This document shows, piece by piece, positions 47,395 to 59,055 of a DNA stretch of 64,000 nucleotides; the stretch's first letter is position 1; every line of letters begins with the position of its first letter. A program made the position numbers and the translations under genes. This DNA is from Pomphorhynchus laevis. Taxonomy: Eukaryota; Acanthocephala; Palaeacanthocephala; Echinorhynchida; Pomphorhynchidae. The stretch is from contig WNNJ02003452.1 of the NCBI GenBank assembly GCA_012934845.2, positions 124,001 through 188,000 on the forward strand, in the 5' to 3' direction. The notes under the pieces were generated by a model that made no database searches, was not told where the DNA came from, and worked only from the letters and a program-made list of their open reading frames with translations.

Positions 47395-48350
47395 TGTGAT
47401 TCAATCCTAAATAAATTGTCTGCAAACTAGTGTACGAATATCGTCAAGAACCAGTTACAGCACGGTCTAACCATCATCATGTTCTTACGTTAGTACTCAG
47501 TGGATCATCAGAGCGTAGGCATTGAGCACTAACGTTTCAACATGTTGCACTACTTGGATGATCAATATGGTATTTAGCTTGTCCTTGAACAATTGTACGA
47601 AACTTTCATGCGAATCTGTACACTCCCTACCAGTTTATTACGTTTTGAAATAAATTTCCTGCATAGCTCAGTTTAATCTGTGAAATGGAAGAATGATATT
47701 CTGCTCTATAGTTTAATCCAAAACATGTCTGCAAACTAGTGTACGAATATTGTCACGGACCCGTTGTAACGCAATCTAACCATCATCATGCACAGACATT
47801 AGTACTCAGTGGATCATCAGGGTGCAGGCACTTAGCACTAACGTTTCAACATGGTGTAATACTTGGATGGTCTATATAGAATACAGCTAGTGGTTAAAAA
47901 TATGAATGAAACATTAATCCAGCTAGTGGTTAAAAAGATGAATGAAACATTCCTGCGAATTTATAGACTCCTTACCGGTCTAACATTTTTCGAAATAGAT
48001 TTCCAGAGTAGGGACGTTATAATGCTATGTGCTTCAATCCTAAACATGTCCGCAAACTAGTGTACGAATATCGTCACGAACCAGTTGTAACACGATCTAA
48101 TCATCATCACGCGCTTACGTTAGTACTCAATGGATATTCAAGGCGCAGGCACTGAGCACTAACGTTTCAACATGATGTAATACTTGGATGATCTAAATAT
48201 AATCCAGCTAGTCTTAGAAAAATTGCGAATTTATAGGATCTTACCGGTCTATAATTTTCCGAAATAGATTTCCATAGCAGGTCATTTAATCTGTGAAATT
48301 TAAGGATTTTATACTGATATGTGCTTAAATACTAATTCATCAAAATGTAT
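47395..48350. repeat. Three-unit tandem array, 309-321 bp period, with internal inverted repeat
   Basis: TGCAAACTAGTGTACGAATA starts at 47421, 47730 and 48051 (CGCAAACTAG). Each unit continues GTCACGAACCAGTTGTAACA, CCATCATCATG and ends AACATGTAATACTTGGATGATC plus a less conserved part. Each unit holds ACGTTAGTACTCAGTGGAT...GGCACTGAGCACTAACGTTT, an inverted repeat of about 15 bp per arm. Non-coding; satellite-like. Confidence 0.88.
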
Positions 48351-48766
48351 GAATCCATAAATTAAGAATTCTATAAGGCCATAGTTTACGCGCACAGTGT
48401 TAGAACGATACATTTTTCAGAAACAGCACATCTTTCAAAACATTTTTACATGATTATGCCTAATAATTTCGAATCATAGTTAATAATTTTGAATCAATTT
48501 TATAATTTTATAATTATGATTATATAGTCTAATATATTAAAACATCCGTTTAACTTTACAGTATAAAGGTACTGTAAATCATATCTTTACTGATAAAGCT
48601 TTGTTTATACAACTTTAGTTAAGATTTTTGACAAAAAATTAATTGCTTTTAAGTTATTATAAAAAATATAGCAATTTGGTTTACAAATATATGATATTCA
48701 AAGTAAGCACACTTAATTACAATTAACAGCGACATTGTGTGTATTAATTATTTGTGTGTAACTTAC

Positions 48767-48873
48767 TTATGATTAGACCAGTGCTATTAATATCGGTGTC
48801 AATACCCGGGTGATATTCGTTCAATTTTGGTGTGCTTTCGATACAATTAGCCATAATATTGAAAGCATCAACA
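48767..48873 (-). CDS. Possible host exon of unrecognised gene
   Basis: Minus strand: acceptor CATTTTTTAG, 107 nt open in one frame (VDAFNIMANCIESTPKLNEY then HPGIDTDINSTGLII), donor GTAAGT. Splice sites have the same style as the msn exons, and codon use is not merely AT-driven. No homologue is recognised, and no neighbouring exon was found within 1 kb. Could be a chance frame. Confidence 0.35.
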
Positions 48874-49087
48874 CTAAAAAATGAAAACAAGACAGTTATC
48901 GTCAACCAATTCAACATAAAGCTAATGCATTTTACACAATCCCAAAACGAATTAACGAGTGTACAACTTTTACTAAACTTCTTGACTCACTGAAACACCT
49001 TTAGCAAAGCCTTAATCGCGGCAAACTCAGCCCAAATCAAAATCCAATAAACCTTCTAATAACTTCCGTTCTATTATAGTTGCAAAT

Positions 49088-49264
49088 ATGTCTGAAACTT
49101 CAGCTGTAAACATTCAACGTCCATTGAACGACGATTTAGCTGCAGTTTGCACGATAATTTTGGCAGCCCTTAGCAAATGTGCCTGCGACACTCTTTCAAG
49201 TATTAAAGTGTTCTATTTATTTCGATTAGGTAAAACTGGTTCTGCTCACCGTTGCGCTGACTAG
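49088..49264 (+). mobile_element. Possible LINE ORF1 fragment
   Basis: 58-codon frame MSETSAVNIQRPLNDDLAAV...VFYLFRLGKTGSAHRCAD. The FRLGK(T/P)...wording resembles the RRM-like part of LINE ORF1 proteins. Only a short remnant; flanks 48900-49087 and 49265-49430 are non-coding. Confidence 0.3.
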
Positions 49265-49429
49265 TAATATGCACTCAAAATATTTCGGATGCATCCTCTT
49301 AAGCAAACATGTTTATACTAATAAATAAATAAAGACTTTGTTAAAAAAATAATACAACCGATAAATAAATAAGCGAATCGTCAAGACAAAAAGATAGTCA
49401 GATTAGATTCAAAACAGTCAAGGATATTC

Positions 49430-52400
49430 AGATTTGATAGTATTCTGTCCATTCTTCTATGCTTCAGGTCCAGGAGGATCTGAGACCCCAACCCATCCAA
49501 CACGCCGCCTTCCGACTAAACCACCTGGGGTCTTTCATCCCCGAAGAATTCAATCAGCGCGGACTATGCTGGGTAAACGAGATACGAGGAGCTTAAGAAA
49601 CCTTAACCTCTGCTCCGGGGGACGTCCTCTTGAGAAGAAGACTAATCCCGAGATAGCCCGAGTGCCCCAAATACGCACCTGAATTTTCCCTTTCAATAAC
49701 AGATTCTGAATCCGTTTCAGGGCCCACCTAGCTTTCTTCAGGATACGTTTGAGTCTATACAGGTCAGCTTTCGCCGACCAGTTCACTGTAACGGTGAACC
49801 CCAGGTATTGTACTCGACTTGTGAAGGTGGGAAGTGGTTAGAAGGCAAATATGGAGGAGAGCGCAGAAAGTGCTAATCTCTTAAGTTTTTGCTTTGTTGC
49901 TGGAGTGCCATGAAAGACAACCGGCTGCGATTTGGCGGAGTTTAAAATAAGATTGGATATGGGTAACTGGTCTTTTAATCTTAAAAAGAAACGGCTGATG
50001 TCAGAGACTACGTCTTTACACCTATGTCCAGTGAACAGGGCTGTGGTGTTATCAGCGTACACCACAAGACGTTGTTCGCGTTTAAATATTTTGAATAGCT
50101 TAATCGAGGCAGCAAGATATAAGATAAGAGAAAGTGGGAATCCTTGAGGTACACCCGTAATAGGGTAGAACTGACGCGCATCAGGGTCGTCTTCATAGTA
50201 AAATCGCTTGGTATACAGCAGGATTTCCGCCCTGTTCACAATTCTCGCAGGCAACCCGAGGGACCTGAGAAGAAATCACAAAAGGAATAGAGATGCGGTC
50301 AAACGCAGCAGAAAAGTCAAGGAAAACAGCTACAACTAGACGATGGCTATTATCCCGACAAAACTGCTCCACTTCACCAACTGCTGAATGGACTGAGCGA
50401 CCTTTGACGAACCCATGAAAACCTGGAGTGATCAAAATACGCCTACTTAAATGGTCGCAGATTTTACGCGCAAGCGCTTTCTCGTAAATCTACACGAGGG
50501 CATTTTGAATCGAAACGGGTCGCAGATCTTTAGGACATGAGCAGGATTTTTTCTTAGGAATAAAAACTCTCTAACTAATATTGATGCCCGCTACATCGGA
50601 TGGGGAGGCTTGAAGCATTGTGACGGCCACCTCTCTTCTCTGTTCGGCTGTGAAAAGTTGACAGAACCGAGAAGAAAGTGGATCGACGGATTTGGAAGTG
50701 CCCGGGAGTGGACCCCAGGAGTTAAGGATATCCGTAAGAGATAGATCCTTACTCCTGAAGTGACACTAAGGCGGGATTGTTTGAGGTGATTGAGTGGCTC
50801 CATAGTTGTGTAGGGCTAGTGACTCCTCAAAAATTTGTCAAGGCCTACATTACCTATCCAACCCAATGCCCTATCCTTCCAACAAACAAACTTCTCCTTC
50901 TTGAAAATCTTCCAAAAGGAAGACTGAAAAGGGTTAAAGCAAGCAATGCTCGCCCTATCCCTACCCAGCTAGAACCTATGTCTAGCGCTCCAGCATTCAT
51001 TCGAGAGGGCCTGTCTGGCGGAAACAGAGAGATTATGGAGGTTAAGCAGTTTCGCTAGGTCATTGAGTTTCGTCGGAGTGGGATTGTATATACGACCTTT
51101 ATAGGTAGTCGATAAAATCGCGGTAGCTTGCGAAAAGAGGTAGGTATTAAATTCGGTCAGACTCTCATTTCCTATTCTGGGGAATAGTTGGATAGCCGCT
51201 TGAAAGAAGGCAACTCTGATCGGATTAAAGTGAAACCTCCTTCGAAGCAACATATCTTTCTCAATTCTCCAACGAATTAGGTCATGAGAGGTGGACAATT
51301 GCTGGCGCGACTGCTCTGTGCAGAGGGGTTTTAACCAACCACCTCGAGTGAAGCAGTAAAATGTCGAGGATAGAATTTGTTGATGTGCAATGAAAGGTAG
51401 GGGACGGAGGTTTGTGAATAAGATAATCGTTCTTAGCTCTGCGAAGTGCTTCATTATTCCAACCACCAGTTCTGTCGTTGAAATCTTGAAGTATCATGTC
51501 ATAATCGCTGTCAATAATACTATCCAGGATGTCACTGTTCTTGTGAATTTCCCCTGGACGGATGTAGACATTGGCTAGACTGTGGCGTTTACCGTTCTTA
51601 CTGAGTGAAACTACTAAACAATACAAGGCTGGACATAATTAGTTTAATAGGAGGGAAACCTTAAGGAGCACTTAACTAAGGTCAAGAGTCCTTGAGATGA
51701 AGTGGAGTGTGGTGGAGTTATGTACGGAGTATAGTGGGAACATATATGCTTAGGGATGAATCGAGTAATGTCCTGGGGGAGACGGATAGACCGCGTCTCC
51801 TGAAGGACTATAACATCTGCATCTCTACCAGATAGAAGTCTAAGGGCAGAAGCACCTCCCGAATTCCATTGAAGGATATTCAGTGAAAAAGGCTCACGAC
51901 CACTCTGCATTGTGATGGATTAGTTGGATGTGGGATTGCCTACCTAGAAGGAGCTAGGAACGGGAAGGTTCCCATTCCCGTCACTAAAACCATCCAGGGC
52001 AGGTACTTGCCCAGTGGCAGCATCTTCATTTCCCCTTATTTTCTTACTCTTCAGGAGATTGCCGATATTGAAAGGGGGACGGAATGAGCCGAAGTCCCCT
52101 CTTTTTGGATGATGGAGTTGCCGTTGATGATGGAATAGTAAACTCATCCAAGATAGTTTGTTTAGGGATTTCCGTAGTTATTAAAAATACAGAAAGTTGT
52201 TAGCAATAAGGCTTTCGATTGACTTGAGAATATTTTGTTTATTCGAATAAAACAGTCTGAGTATATCCTTATCGGACAATCTAGAGGCGGAATTTGAGAA
52301 GCTGGGAGCCTATTTGGTGGCTTGTGTTGGTGAGTAGAATTTAGATCTGTATCGTTTAAAAAATGCATTTTCTGGACCAGGCGGATTGGTCACGTCCACA

Positions 52401-52795
52401 ATTTGAGCACTTAGGGGTTGCTTCACATTTCCCTCCAGCTGCATGCGGGCAATTCTGCGAACTGCAAACACCACACGTTCGGATAGCATTGCAATAAGAA
52501 CCACAATGCACCCATTAGTGACAGGAGTTGCAATGGAGGAATGTGAGATCATCCGAGTCAAGTAGTTGGAATTTCAAGTTGTACCCGAGGAAGGGGTTGA
52601 ACGATGACTAAGCCAGAATCTCGGCAGTATCAATATGGGCCGAGCAAAACGCTAGAGGCAGTGGAAGCCCGCTCTTCCCCATAACCTTCCTCAAATTCGA
52701 GATTTTGTAGAGTATTTTTAGGGACTCAATATCTTTCTCCTCAAGATGAGATGGCAGGTTTGATATCTTAACAGTACTTTCCTATTTTGCACGCG
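49430..52795 (-). mobile_element. Jockey/I-type LINE (family C), minus strand, degraded
   Basis: From 52795 down. ORF1: STVKISNLPSHLEEKDIESL...KVMGKSGLPLPLAF (pre-zinc-knuckle domain), then CGVCSSQNCPHAAGGKCEAT and PKCSNCGRDQSAWSRKC (zinc knuckles; the last has Gln where His is usual). ORF2: NILQWNSGGASALRLL...DVIVLQET (endonuclease start, 51910 down), NVYIRPGEIHKNSD, LLHRAVAP-like; then GFHGFVKGRSVHSAVGEVEQ, VAVFLDFSAAFDRISIPFVI (motif A), GVPQGFPLSLILYLAASIKL (motif B), LVVYADNTTALF (motif C, YADN not YADD), and NWSAKADLYRLKRILKKARW. Multiple frame breaks. No RNase H or poly(A) tail was seen at the 49430 end. Confidence 0.85.
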
Positions 52796-53040
52796 CAGTC
52801 TGACTACAATGACTACTTATGGTGCCGATTATTGATTACTTCTGGTGACGATTGCTAATTACTTCTGGCGATTATTACTTAAATATTACTGATTTTTAAA
52901 TTAGACTGCCTGGTTTGCCGATGTGATATGGATGGCAATTGAGGATGTGGAGTAGTTTCTAATGTGATTAAAACTTTTGGTGTTTAAATACTGTCTGATT
53001 GGGTTAAAACAATTGTCTTGATTAAATCAAATTACTTACA

Positions 53041-53240
53041 ACGATGGCAGCAAAAGCAGCAGGTTCAGATAATATTTCAGTCAATATATGGAAGGCACGT
53101 TGTTGGAACTCTGTTCCCTAGATCACAAATTTCTTCAATCAAATCGTCGAAGAGAAGATACCGAACGACTGTAAGAATATCATTCCAAAAACGATCTGGA
53201 AAAGGAGGGATAATCCAGTCGAATGATGCAATTATCGCCC
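53041..53240 (+). mobile_element. RT finger fragment, RTE/L1-like wording
   Basis: MAAKAAGSDNISVNIWKARC...FFNQIVEEKIPNDCKNIIP resembles the KAxGPDNIPVEVWKxLG...LFNxIxxxxKxPxEW block of RTE- or L1-type LINEs. Only about 65 residues are left. 52800-53040 before it is AT-rich with a short reiteration of ATTACTTCTGGCGA. Confidence 0.45.
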
Positions 53241-53244
53241 TAGG

Positions 53245-54440
53245 CATTTATTATTCTCCTATTTTGTCTTCTTTAATGTATCTTAGTCTGCATAAACTGC
53301 TTCATCTTATTCCTGTATGTCGACGTGGTATCTCGTGTGCTTTTATCTTTACCTATCAAAACATCTACTGTTGAACATCTACCTACTTATAAAATAAAAT
53401 CATTAGCCATTCAGCTTGCTTATTTCCTAACGTCAATGTTTAACTATTCCATTTGTAGTGGCTATTTTCTTACTGCTTGAAAATCCGTTATAATTTCATC
53501 ACAATTCAAAAAGCCCTTCCTTAATACCGATCTACCTTCCTTACATTGTTCTAGTTATCTCTCTTTTATTTTTGCTTTATCTATCTCTATTCGTCCAAAT
53601 TATATCCTCATGTTCAATCTAACCATTATACTGAGTTGGCATGCAACAAAGTGTTTTCTGACTACTTGTTGCTTGTGATAATAAACTCTGCGGTGTCGTA
53701 ATTTCCTTCGGCATTTCTTCTTCGTTTGACATTGTAAACCATTACATATTCTTCCATCTCCTTCGCCACAACTATGAATTTTCTTCTGCTACTGTATCTC
53801 ATTATCTTATAATCTCTCTGAATGATCTTTCCGTGTCTATTGCAATGCGTATTTCTCTACCTTTCCTATTTACAGTGGCATTCCTCAAGGTTCTATTGTC
53901 AGGCCAATTATTTTCTCTCTTATCATTATAGATATCTCCAGCATTACATGTGACCATAACTTCTGCATCAAGGAATATACTGATGATATTCTCCTTTACT
54001 CTCATTATCCTGCACATCTTATCGATGATCCCCTCGACTCTTCTACGGATTGTCTTATTTACATCTACAAGCATCTTTCTTCGCTTCGTTTGAATCTTAA
54101 CCATTTCAAGTCTAACATCTTATGTGTTATCCCCTCTTTCCTCTTTGTCTCTCCTCAATCGGTCTTTCTTAATTCGACTGTTCTTTATATTGTTAATGAT
54201 ATCACTTTCGTAAGAGTTAAGTTCGACAAACGTCATTCTCTCGATACATTCGTTCGCAACAAAACCGATCTTGAAATCTCTTACTTCACCACCTTCGACG
54301 TATTATGAGTTCTCTTGATTTTAACTCATGTTACTCTCTTATTTCAAGTCTTTTGTTGCCTACGATCGACTATTGCCTCAGTCTTTTTGCTTTATCCTCT
54401 CAATGATCCTTCGAGACATAGATTTTGAAAATCGAATAAA
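53245..54440 (+). mobile_element. CR1-like family A variant, RT fragment (strongly decayed)
   Basis: Plus strand; broken frames of ISxxxSSFDIVNHYIFFHLLR (motif A region), a remnant of QGSIVxPIIFSL, YTDDILLYSHYPAHLIDD (motif C), LNLNHFKSNIL, then VNDITFVRVKFDKRHSLDTF VRNK. Sub-family wording is shared with 31370-32475. The 54440-54545 stretch is unrecognised. Confidence 0.7.
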
Positions 54441-54545
54441 AATTTTAGACGCTAAAAGAGAGCTTATTCGCCGAAACAAGGGTGAAGGACCTTTAAATCC
54501 CTCAGAGATATCCGGGGGGAGAGCTTTGATTTGAATTGTCTATAG

Positions 54546-55029
54546 TTTGCACAATAAAATAAATTAATTAATTTAAATCGATAATTCATTACATTAATAA
54601 ATTAATAAATATTTATATTGCCAATTGTATTATAAATTACAAATACCATTATTTTTTTTGCATTACCAAAATTAAAATTATTAAGTACTTTGCTTAATTC
54701 AGGCGAAATGTACACGGGCATATATTCTTCATCGATTAACAGATTTAAAATCATCTGTTTCGTGTACTAATAATAAAGAATTTCTTAAATACACTAAAAA
54801 GAGACAACAAACAGTTACAAAGGGTTGTTTCGTGTACTGTATTATATGATATTACAAATGCAACTATTTTTTTGCATTACCAATTATTAAACATTAAACG
54901 TTTAATAGAAACAGGGGGCTATTGTATGATTCCGAAGTATAATAGTTGTATCTCCCTTGAAAATTGCTGCCATATAGATTGGTGTGGAAAGATTTATTTC
55001 GACTGCTTATCAAAGTGATGGGCTGGTAA
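54546..55029. other. AT-rich spacer
   Basis: No gene. GTTTCGTGTACT occurs twice (about 54759 and 54827) within an imperfect duplication that includes ATTACAAAT(A/G)C and TTTTTGCATTACCAA. Confidence 0.6.
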
Positions 55030-55390
55030 ACAACACTGATAAGCCTCATTTCGTTGTATTGCATTCTAGCGTGCGTCGCTTGTTTAATAAGTTTGAAGAA
55101 ATTTCATGTCTTAAATCCTCTTTGTCAGTTTTCACATAGACATGGCTTAGTAATTCAATATCTGACAATAAAATATCCGTCCATGTCTACAAATTTTGTA
55201 GAATTGATAGAACTTTAAAGAGATGCGGGGGTGTCATTGCATATGTTCGAAGCGATTGCACTTTTACGGTGCTACAGATTTATGTCGATTCATTAAACAC
55301 TAATGAGGCAGTAATTACGAAATTGAGTGGACCATTACCAACTATTATGATATCTATTTATCGCAGTGAATATATTATATTTAATGGACA
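55030..55390 (+). mobile_element. LINE endonuclease fragment, family B-like
   Basis: SVRRLFNKFEEISCLKSSLS, TWLSNSISDNKISVHVYKFC, RIDRTLKRCGGVIAYVRSDC and IMISIYRS follow the order of a LINE endonuclease (RSxxNKxDEL, TETWL, FRxDRxxRRGGGVxxYVR, YRPP). RT is missing. It ends where a family A 5' region begins. Confidence 0.55.
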
Positions 55391-55439
55391 CCAGTGGTCT
55401 TGTTTCTTTGCTTCAAATATTTGTTGAAGATACATACAA

Positions 55440-58115
55440 ATATTACAAAACGCAATACTACAACGGCAGCTACGAAGATACAGACATCAACAAGGACAGC
55501 TACGAAGACAGCTACGACCGCCACCAACTGTGCTCAAGTACAAGTACAGTGCTCGAAACACGACTACAACGTATGGACCACAATCGCCTGTGACAATAGT
55601 TAGTCTGAAGAAAACTTCCTCTGTAGATTTTGCGACAACAAACTAATCCTAACTTGCAATCAAACAAACTTATAATCACCCCTTTAAGAATTTTTTAGAA
55701 CTAAGGGATCAATCTTTATTACGCTGCCATTCTCGGATGTTGAAGAGACATAGATTTAATCGAACTCTAATTAGATGTATCCGTCGACCTGTTATTCAAA
55801 CCTTGAATAGCCATTTCGAATAAACCGTAAAGAATTCCAAAATTAAATAAAAGATTGGACGTTGGCCCGGCATTAAAGATCATCAAGACACTATATAATT
55901 AATGGACTTTCAAACTATTTGGAAATTCCTCGACTTTTCCCTTTTTCGCTCTCATATTAACCGCTCTCCGTTAATGTATCCATCTTCTATCTACCAATCC
56001 CCTAATTACTTATGTACCCTCTTTGACAATGTATTTTGCTCTATCCTCGATAAAATTCTTCCTCTTAAACTTTTGTTCAATCACGGCAAAATCTTGCAAC
56101 ATGGTTCGACTCTGAGTGCGTGACTTCAAAACGCCTCCTGTGTCGTTCTTTCAGAACTTATCATCGTTATCTCAGACTATCTTCAGAACTTGATTCATCC
56201 TTTTATCGTAACCAATTCTTTGCTCTTCGTCGTTCGCATAGGCAACTTCTGCGTTCTAAGGTACATAGTTTTTGGCGAAGCAAACTGGCTTCCGCTAATG
56301 ACTCTCGAGCTAAATGGAAAACTCTTAATTCTCTACTTTCTCGTTCCTCTGTCAACTCCACTCTTGATCCTTCTCAATTCTCCGATTACCTAATTTCAAA
56401 AAATGTTTCTCTAATCGATTCGATCATCGTCCTTCCACAAACTTATTGTATCTCGTCTGTTCGTATCCCTGAGCTCTTTTATCTACTTGCGGTATCTGAA
56501 GATGAGGTATCTTGCCTTCTTATTTCGTTAACTTGTAAGTCCTCTCCTGCCGATCCCATCCCTACTCGAATTCTCAAATTGTTGTCAACAGACTTCACAC
56601 CTTTCCTTACCAGCCTCTTTAACTCGTCAATAGTGAATGGAATATTTCCTGTTCTTTGGAAAACGTCCATTGTTCGTCCCCTACTTAAAAAGCCCTCTTT
56701 TGATCCCTCTCTTCCTTCATCTTATCGCCCAATATCAATTCTACCAACCTTATCTAAAATTCTTGAACACCTTGTCTTAGATCAGATAAACAAGTATCTC
56801 TCTTCATCGCAGCTCTACCCTTCTTTTCAATCTGCTTTCCGCTCCAATCATTCCACCGAACTAGCATGTCATAAAGTATTTTCTGATCTGCTCTCCGCTC
56901 GTGACAAAGGACTGTGTAGTGTGGTAATATCGCTCGATCTTTCATCTGCATTCGACATTGTCGATCACGAAATCCTTCTTTTTCGTCTTCGCTATCACTA
57001 TGGTTTCTCTTCGTCCACCTTGGCTTGGTTCTCTTCGTATCTCTCCGATCGATCATTTTCCGTCCATTATAATTCAATGTGCTCTCCTCTATCTTCTCTC
57101 TCTTGTAATGTGCCTCAAGGTTCTGTACTTGGCCCTATTCTATTTACGCTTCTTCTTGTAGATTTATCATGTATAACTAGTAAATTTTGCTTCAGGGTAA
57201 TGCAGTACGCTGATGATATACTTCTTTATTCTCATTCGTATCCTCATTCCCTAAGCCAACTTTTCGTATCCGCATCTAATTGTCTTCGTGCTCTATCATA
57301 ACATCTAATTTCTTTGCGCATGTCCCTAAATCCTACCAAATCTAAAGTGTTATGGATTTTTCCCTCCACTGTTTCTGTTATTCCTCCATCTCTGTATCTT
57401 CAGACCACAATTATTCCTGCTGTAGATAAACTAGTATTTCTAGGTATTCACTTCGACAATAACCTGCATCTCGATCCCTTCATTCGTGATAAAACTAGGT
57501 CTTCAAATATTCTTCTCCGTGATATTCGTCTCGTCAGAAATTCTCTAGATTTTAGTTCTTGTAAATCTCTTATCTCCTCCCTTCTTTTCCCACGTATTGA
57601 TTACTGTCTTAGCCTTCTCGTTTTCTCTTCAAAGTCATCCCTTAAACCTCTTCAACGCCTCATTAACACTGCGGTGCGCATCCTTTTTCGACTTCGTAAA
57701 TTCGATCATATATCTTCCTATTTATCAAAACTTAAATGGCTAAGTATTGAACATCACGTTCGTTTTCGTCTGCTTTGCCTGACTTATCGCCTTCTCCATT
57801 GTAATTCTCCTTCTTATCTTTATCTGCCAACTCTAAGTGAATCTCGCTATCTTTCTACTCACCTACGTTCCTGTGATTCTCTTCTGCTACACGTACCTAT
57901 TCACTCAACAACTTCGGCCCTCGATCCCTACATATCGCTGCTCCTCTCCTTTGGAATTCCTTACCTAATCATCTGTGATCATCATCCTCATTCCGATTTT
58001 TCAAAAAGCAGCTAAAATCGATGCTACTAAACGATTAATTTTTTTTATCTGTTTCGCTTTTGTGGGCTTGTAAGCACACAGTCTGTGTACATTTGCCACA
58101 TTAAAAAAACTTTCA
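55440..58115 (+). mobile_element. CR1-like family A copy with internal deletion (ORF1 start fused to ORF2)
   Basis: ORF1 N-terminus at about 55480-55680: a Thr/Ala-coded simple repeat (AGCTACGAAGACAGCTACGA), then QCSKHDYNVWTTIACDNS and ENFLCRFCDN, the PHD-like module. About 200 bases later the sequence is already at the end of the endonuclease (55900, FQTIWKFLDFSLFRSHI). The RT and C-terminal domain follow to 58015, and the tail at 58065-58110 has GTAAGCACACAGTCTGTGTA and CATTTGCCACATTAAAAA. The rest of ORF1 and nearly the whole endonuclease are gone. Confidence 0.85.
56102..58015 (+). pseudogene. Family A reverse transcriptase, best-preserved copy
   Basis: One frame, interrupted by a single TAA (57299-57301), from WFDSECVTSKRLLCRSFRTY through SFWRSKLAS, SSPADPIPTRILKLLS, FPVLWKTSIVRPLLKK, SYRPISILPTLSKILEHLVL, FRSNHSTELACHKVF, VISLDLSSAFDIVDHEILLF (motif A), NVPQGSVLGPILFTLLLVDL (motif B), QYADDILLYSHSY (motif C, both Asp present), MSLNPTKSKVLWIFP and FVRDKTRSS-type thumb. 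Near 57915 a one-base shift scrambles the last 30 residues. All catalytic residues are intact, so this is the youngest RT in the window. The endonuclease is missing. Confidence 0.88.
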
Positions 58116-58339
58116 ACTATTTAATTTTATTTTTATTTATGATGCAACTATAATAGCCTTTGGCTCATTTCGTTATTAATTTATAATAGTAATTAAAAAT
58201 TGTTTCGTGACTTATACTTGCCGCGAACATATAAAGTGCATATAGGTGCACTTATTCAAATTATGTAACATAATTTGAATAACCTACTCTATCTTCCAGC
58301 TGATAAATTCAAATTTTTAATTCGAAAACATTTATAATT

Positions 58340-58445
58340 TTATACAAAAACCCTCTATAAAAATGACTTCAATGGAAAAATTTTACATGAAAACAGTCAT
58401 CAAAAGTTGTGGAGACCTATTCTAAAGTTGATCTTAATTTATTTA
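58340..58445. repeat. Short dispersed repeat beside foldback element, copy 1
   Basis: TATACAAAAACCCTCTATAAAAATGACTTCAATGGAAAAA... recurs at 59755-59875 with several changes. It lies next to a foldback MITE both times but on opposite sides. Non-coding. Confidence 0.7.
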
Positions 58446-58481
58446 TAGTGGTCATTGGAGTCAAATGATCGATTGCAGATT

Positions 58482-58692
58482 GATAATCATTCATTATTGA
58501 TAAAGAATTATATGAGCTAGATCAAAAGAAAGAGGAAATTTTTATTGATATTTCACTAATCTCTGTAAACATCTTCAGGAAATTACAGGTAATTAAGATA
58601 ACTTTTTGAAGATGCTTACAGAGGTTTGCGAAATATCAATAAAAAATTTCCTCTTTTTTTATCCAGCTCCAATAATTCTTGATTGCCGATTT
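58482..58692. repeat. Foldback MITE copy 3, complete
   Basis: Hairpin about 210 bp: ATTATTGATAAAGAATTATA, GAGCTAGATCAAAAGAAAGA, TTTATTGATATTTCACTAAT, CTCTGTAAACATCTTCAGGA, short loop, then TTTTGAAGATGCTTACAGAG, GTTTGCGAAATATCAATAAA, TTTATCCAGCTCCAATAATT. Arms about 85-90 bp, about 85 percent complementary by eye. No ORF. Confidence 0.82.
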
Positions 58693-59055
58693 CCTAATCG
58701 CAAAAATATAAACGATAGAAAAAACAAATGATCAGTTGTCGGCTGAGTTCATAAATTGAGGAGAAGACGTTTAAAAGATGTGATGGATGTAAAAGTATAT
58801 ATGTGGTAATTTTTGTGGGCATTAAAGTTCATTATTTAATCAATCCATTTGTACAATAGTTTATCTAGTAAAGATACCTCAATACGGTAAGATCGACGAC
58901 CGAAATTTAAGAGCTTTTGCTTAATCCCTTATTTACAAACCTACAACAAACTCATTGAATGTTTTGTAAGGTCATAAATATTATTTTAAGTATATAGTTA
59001 TGTCAGTTTAGAAACCTTTAATAATTGGAGTGTAAAATTCCAAGTGAAATAAACT

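Noticed and set aside
55366-55603. Frames with Tyr/Asp/Ser or Thr/Ala repeats as a small secreted protein
   Set aside because: They translate a simple AGCTACGAAGAC-type repeat at the start of a family A ORF1; the PHD-like module follows in one of the frames.
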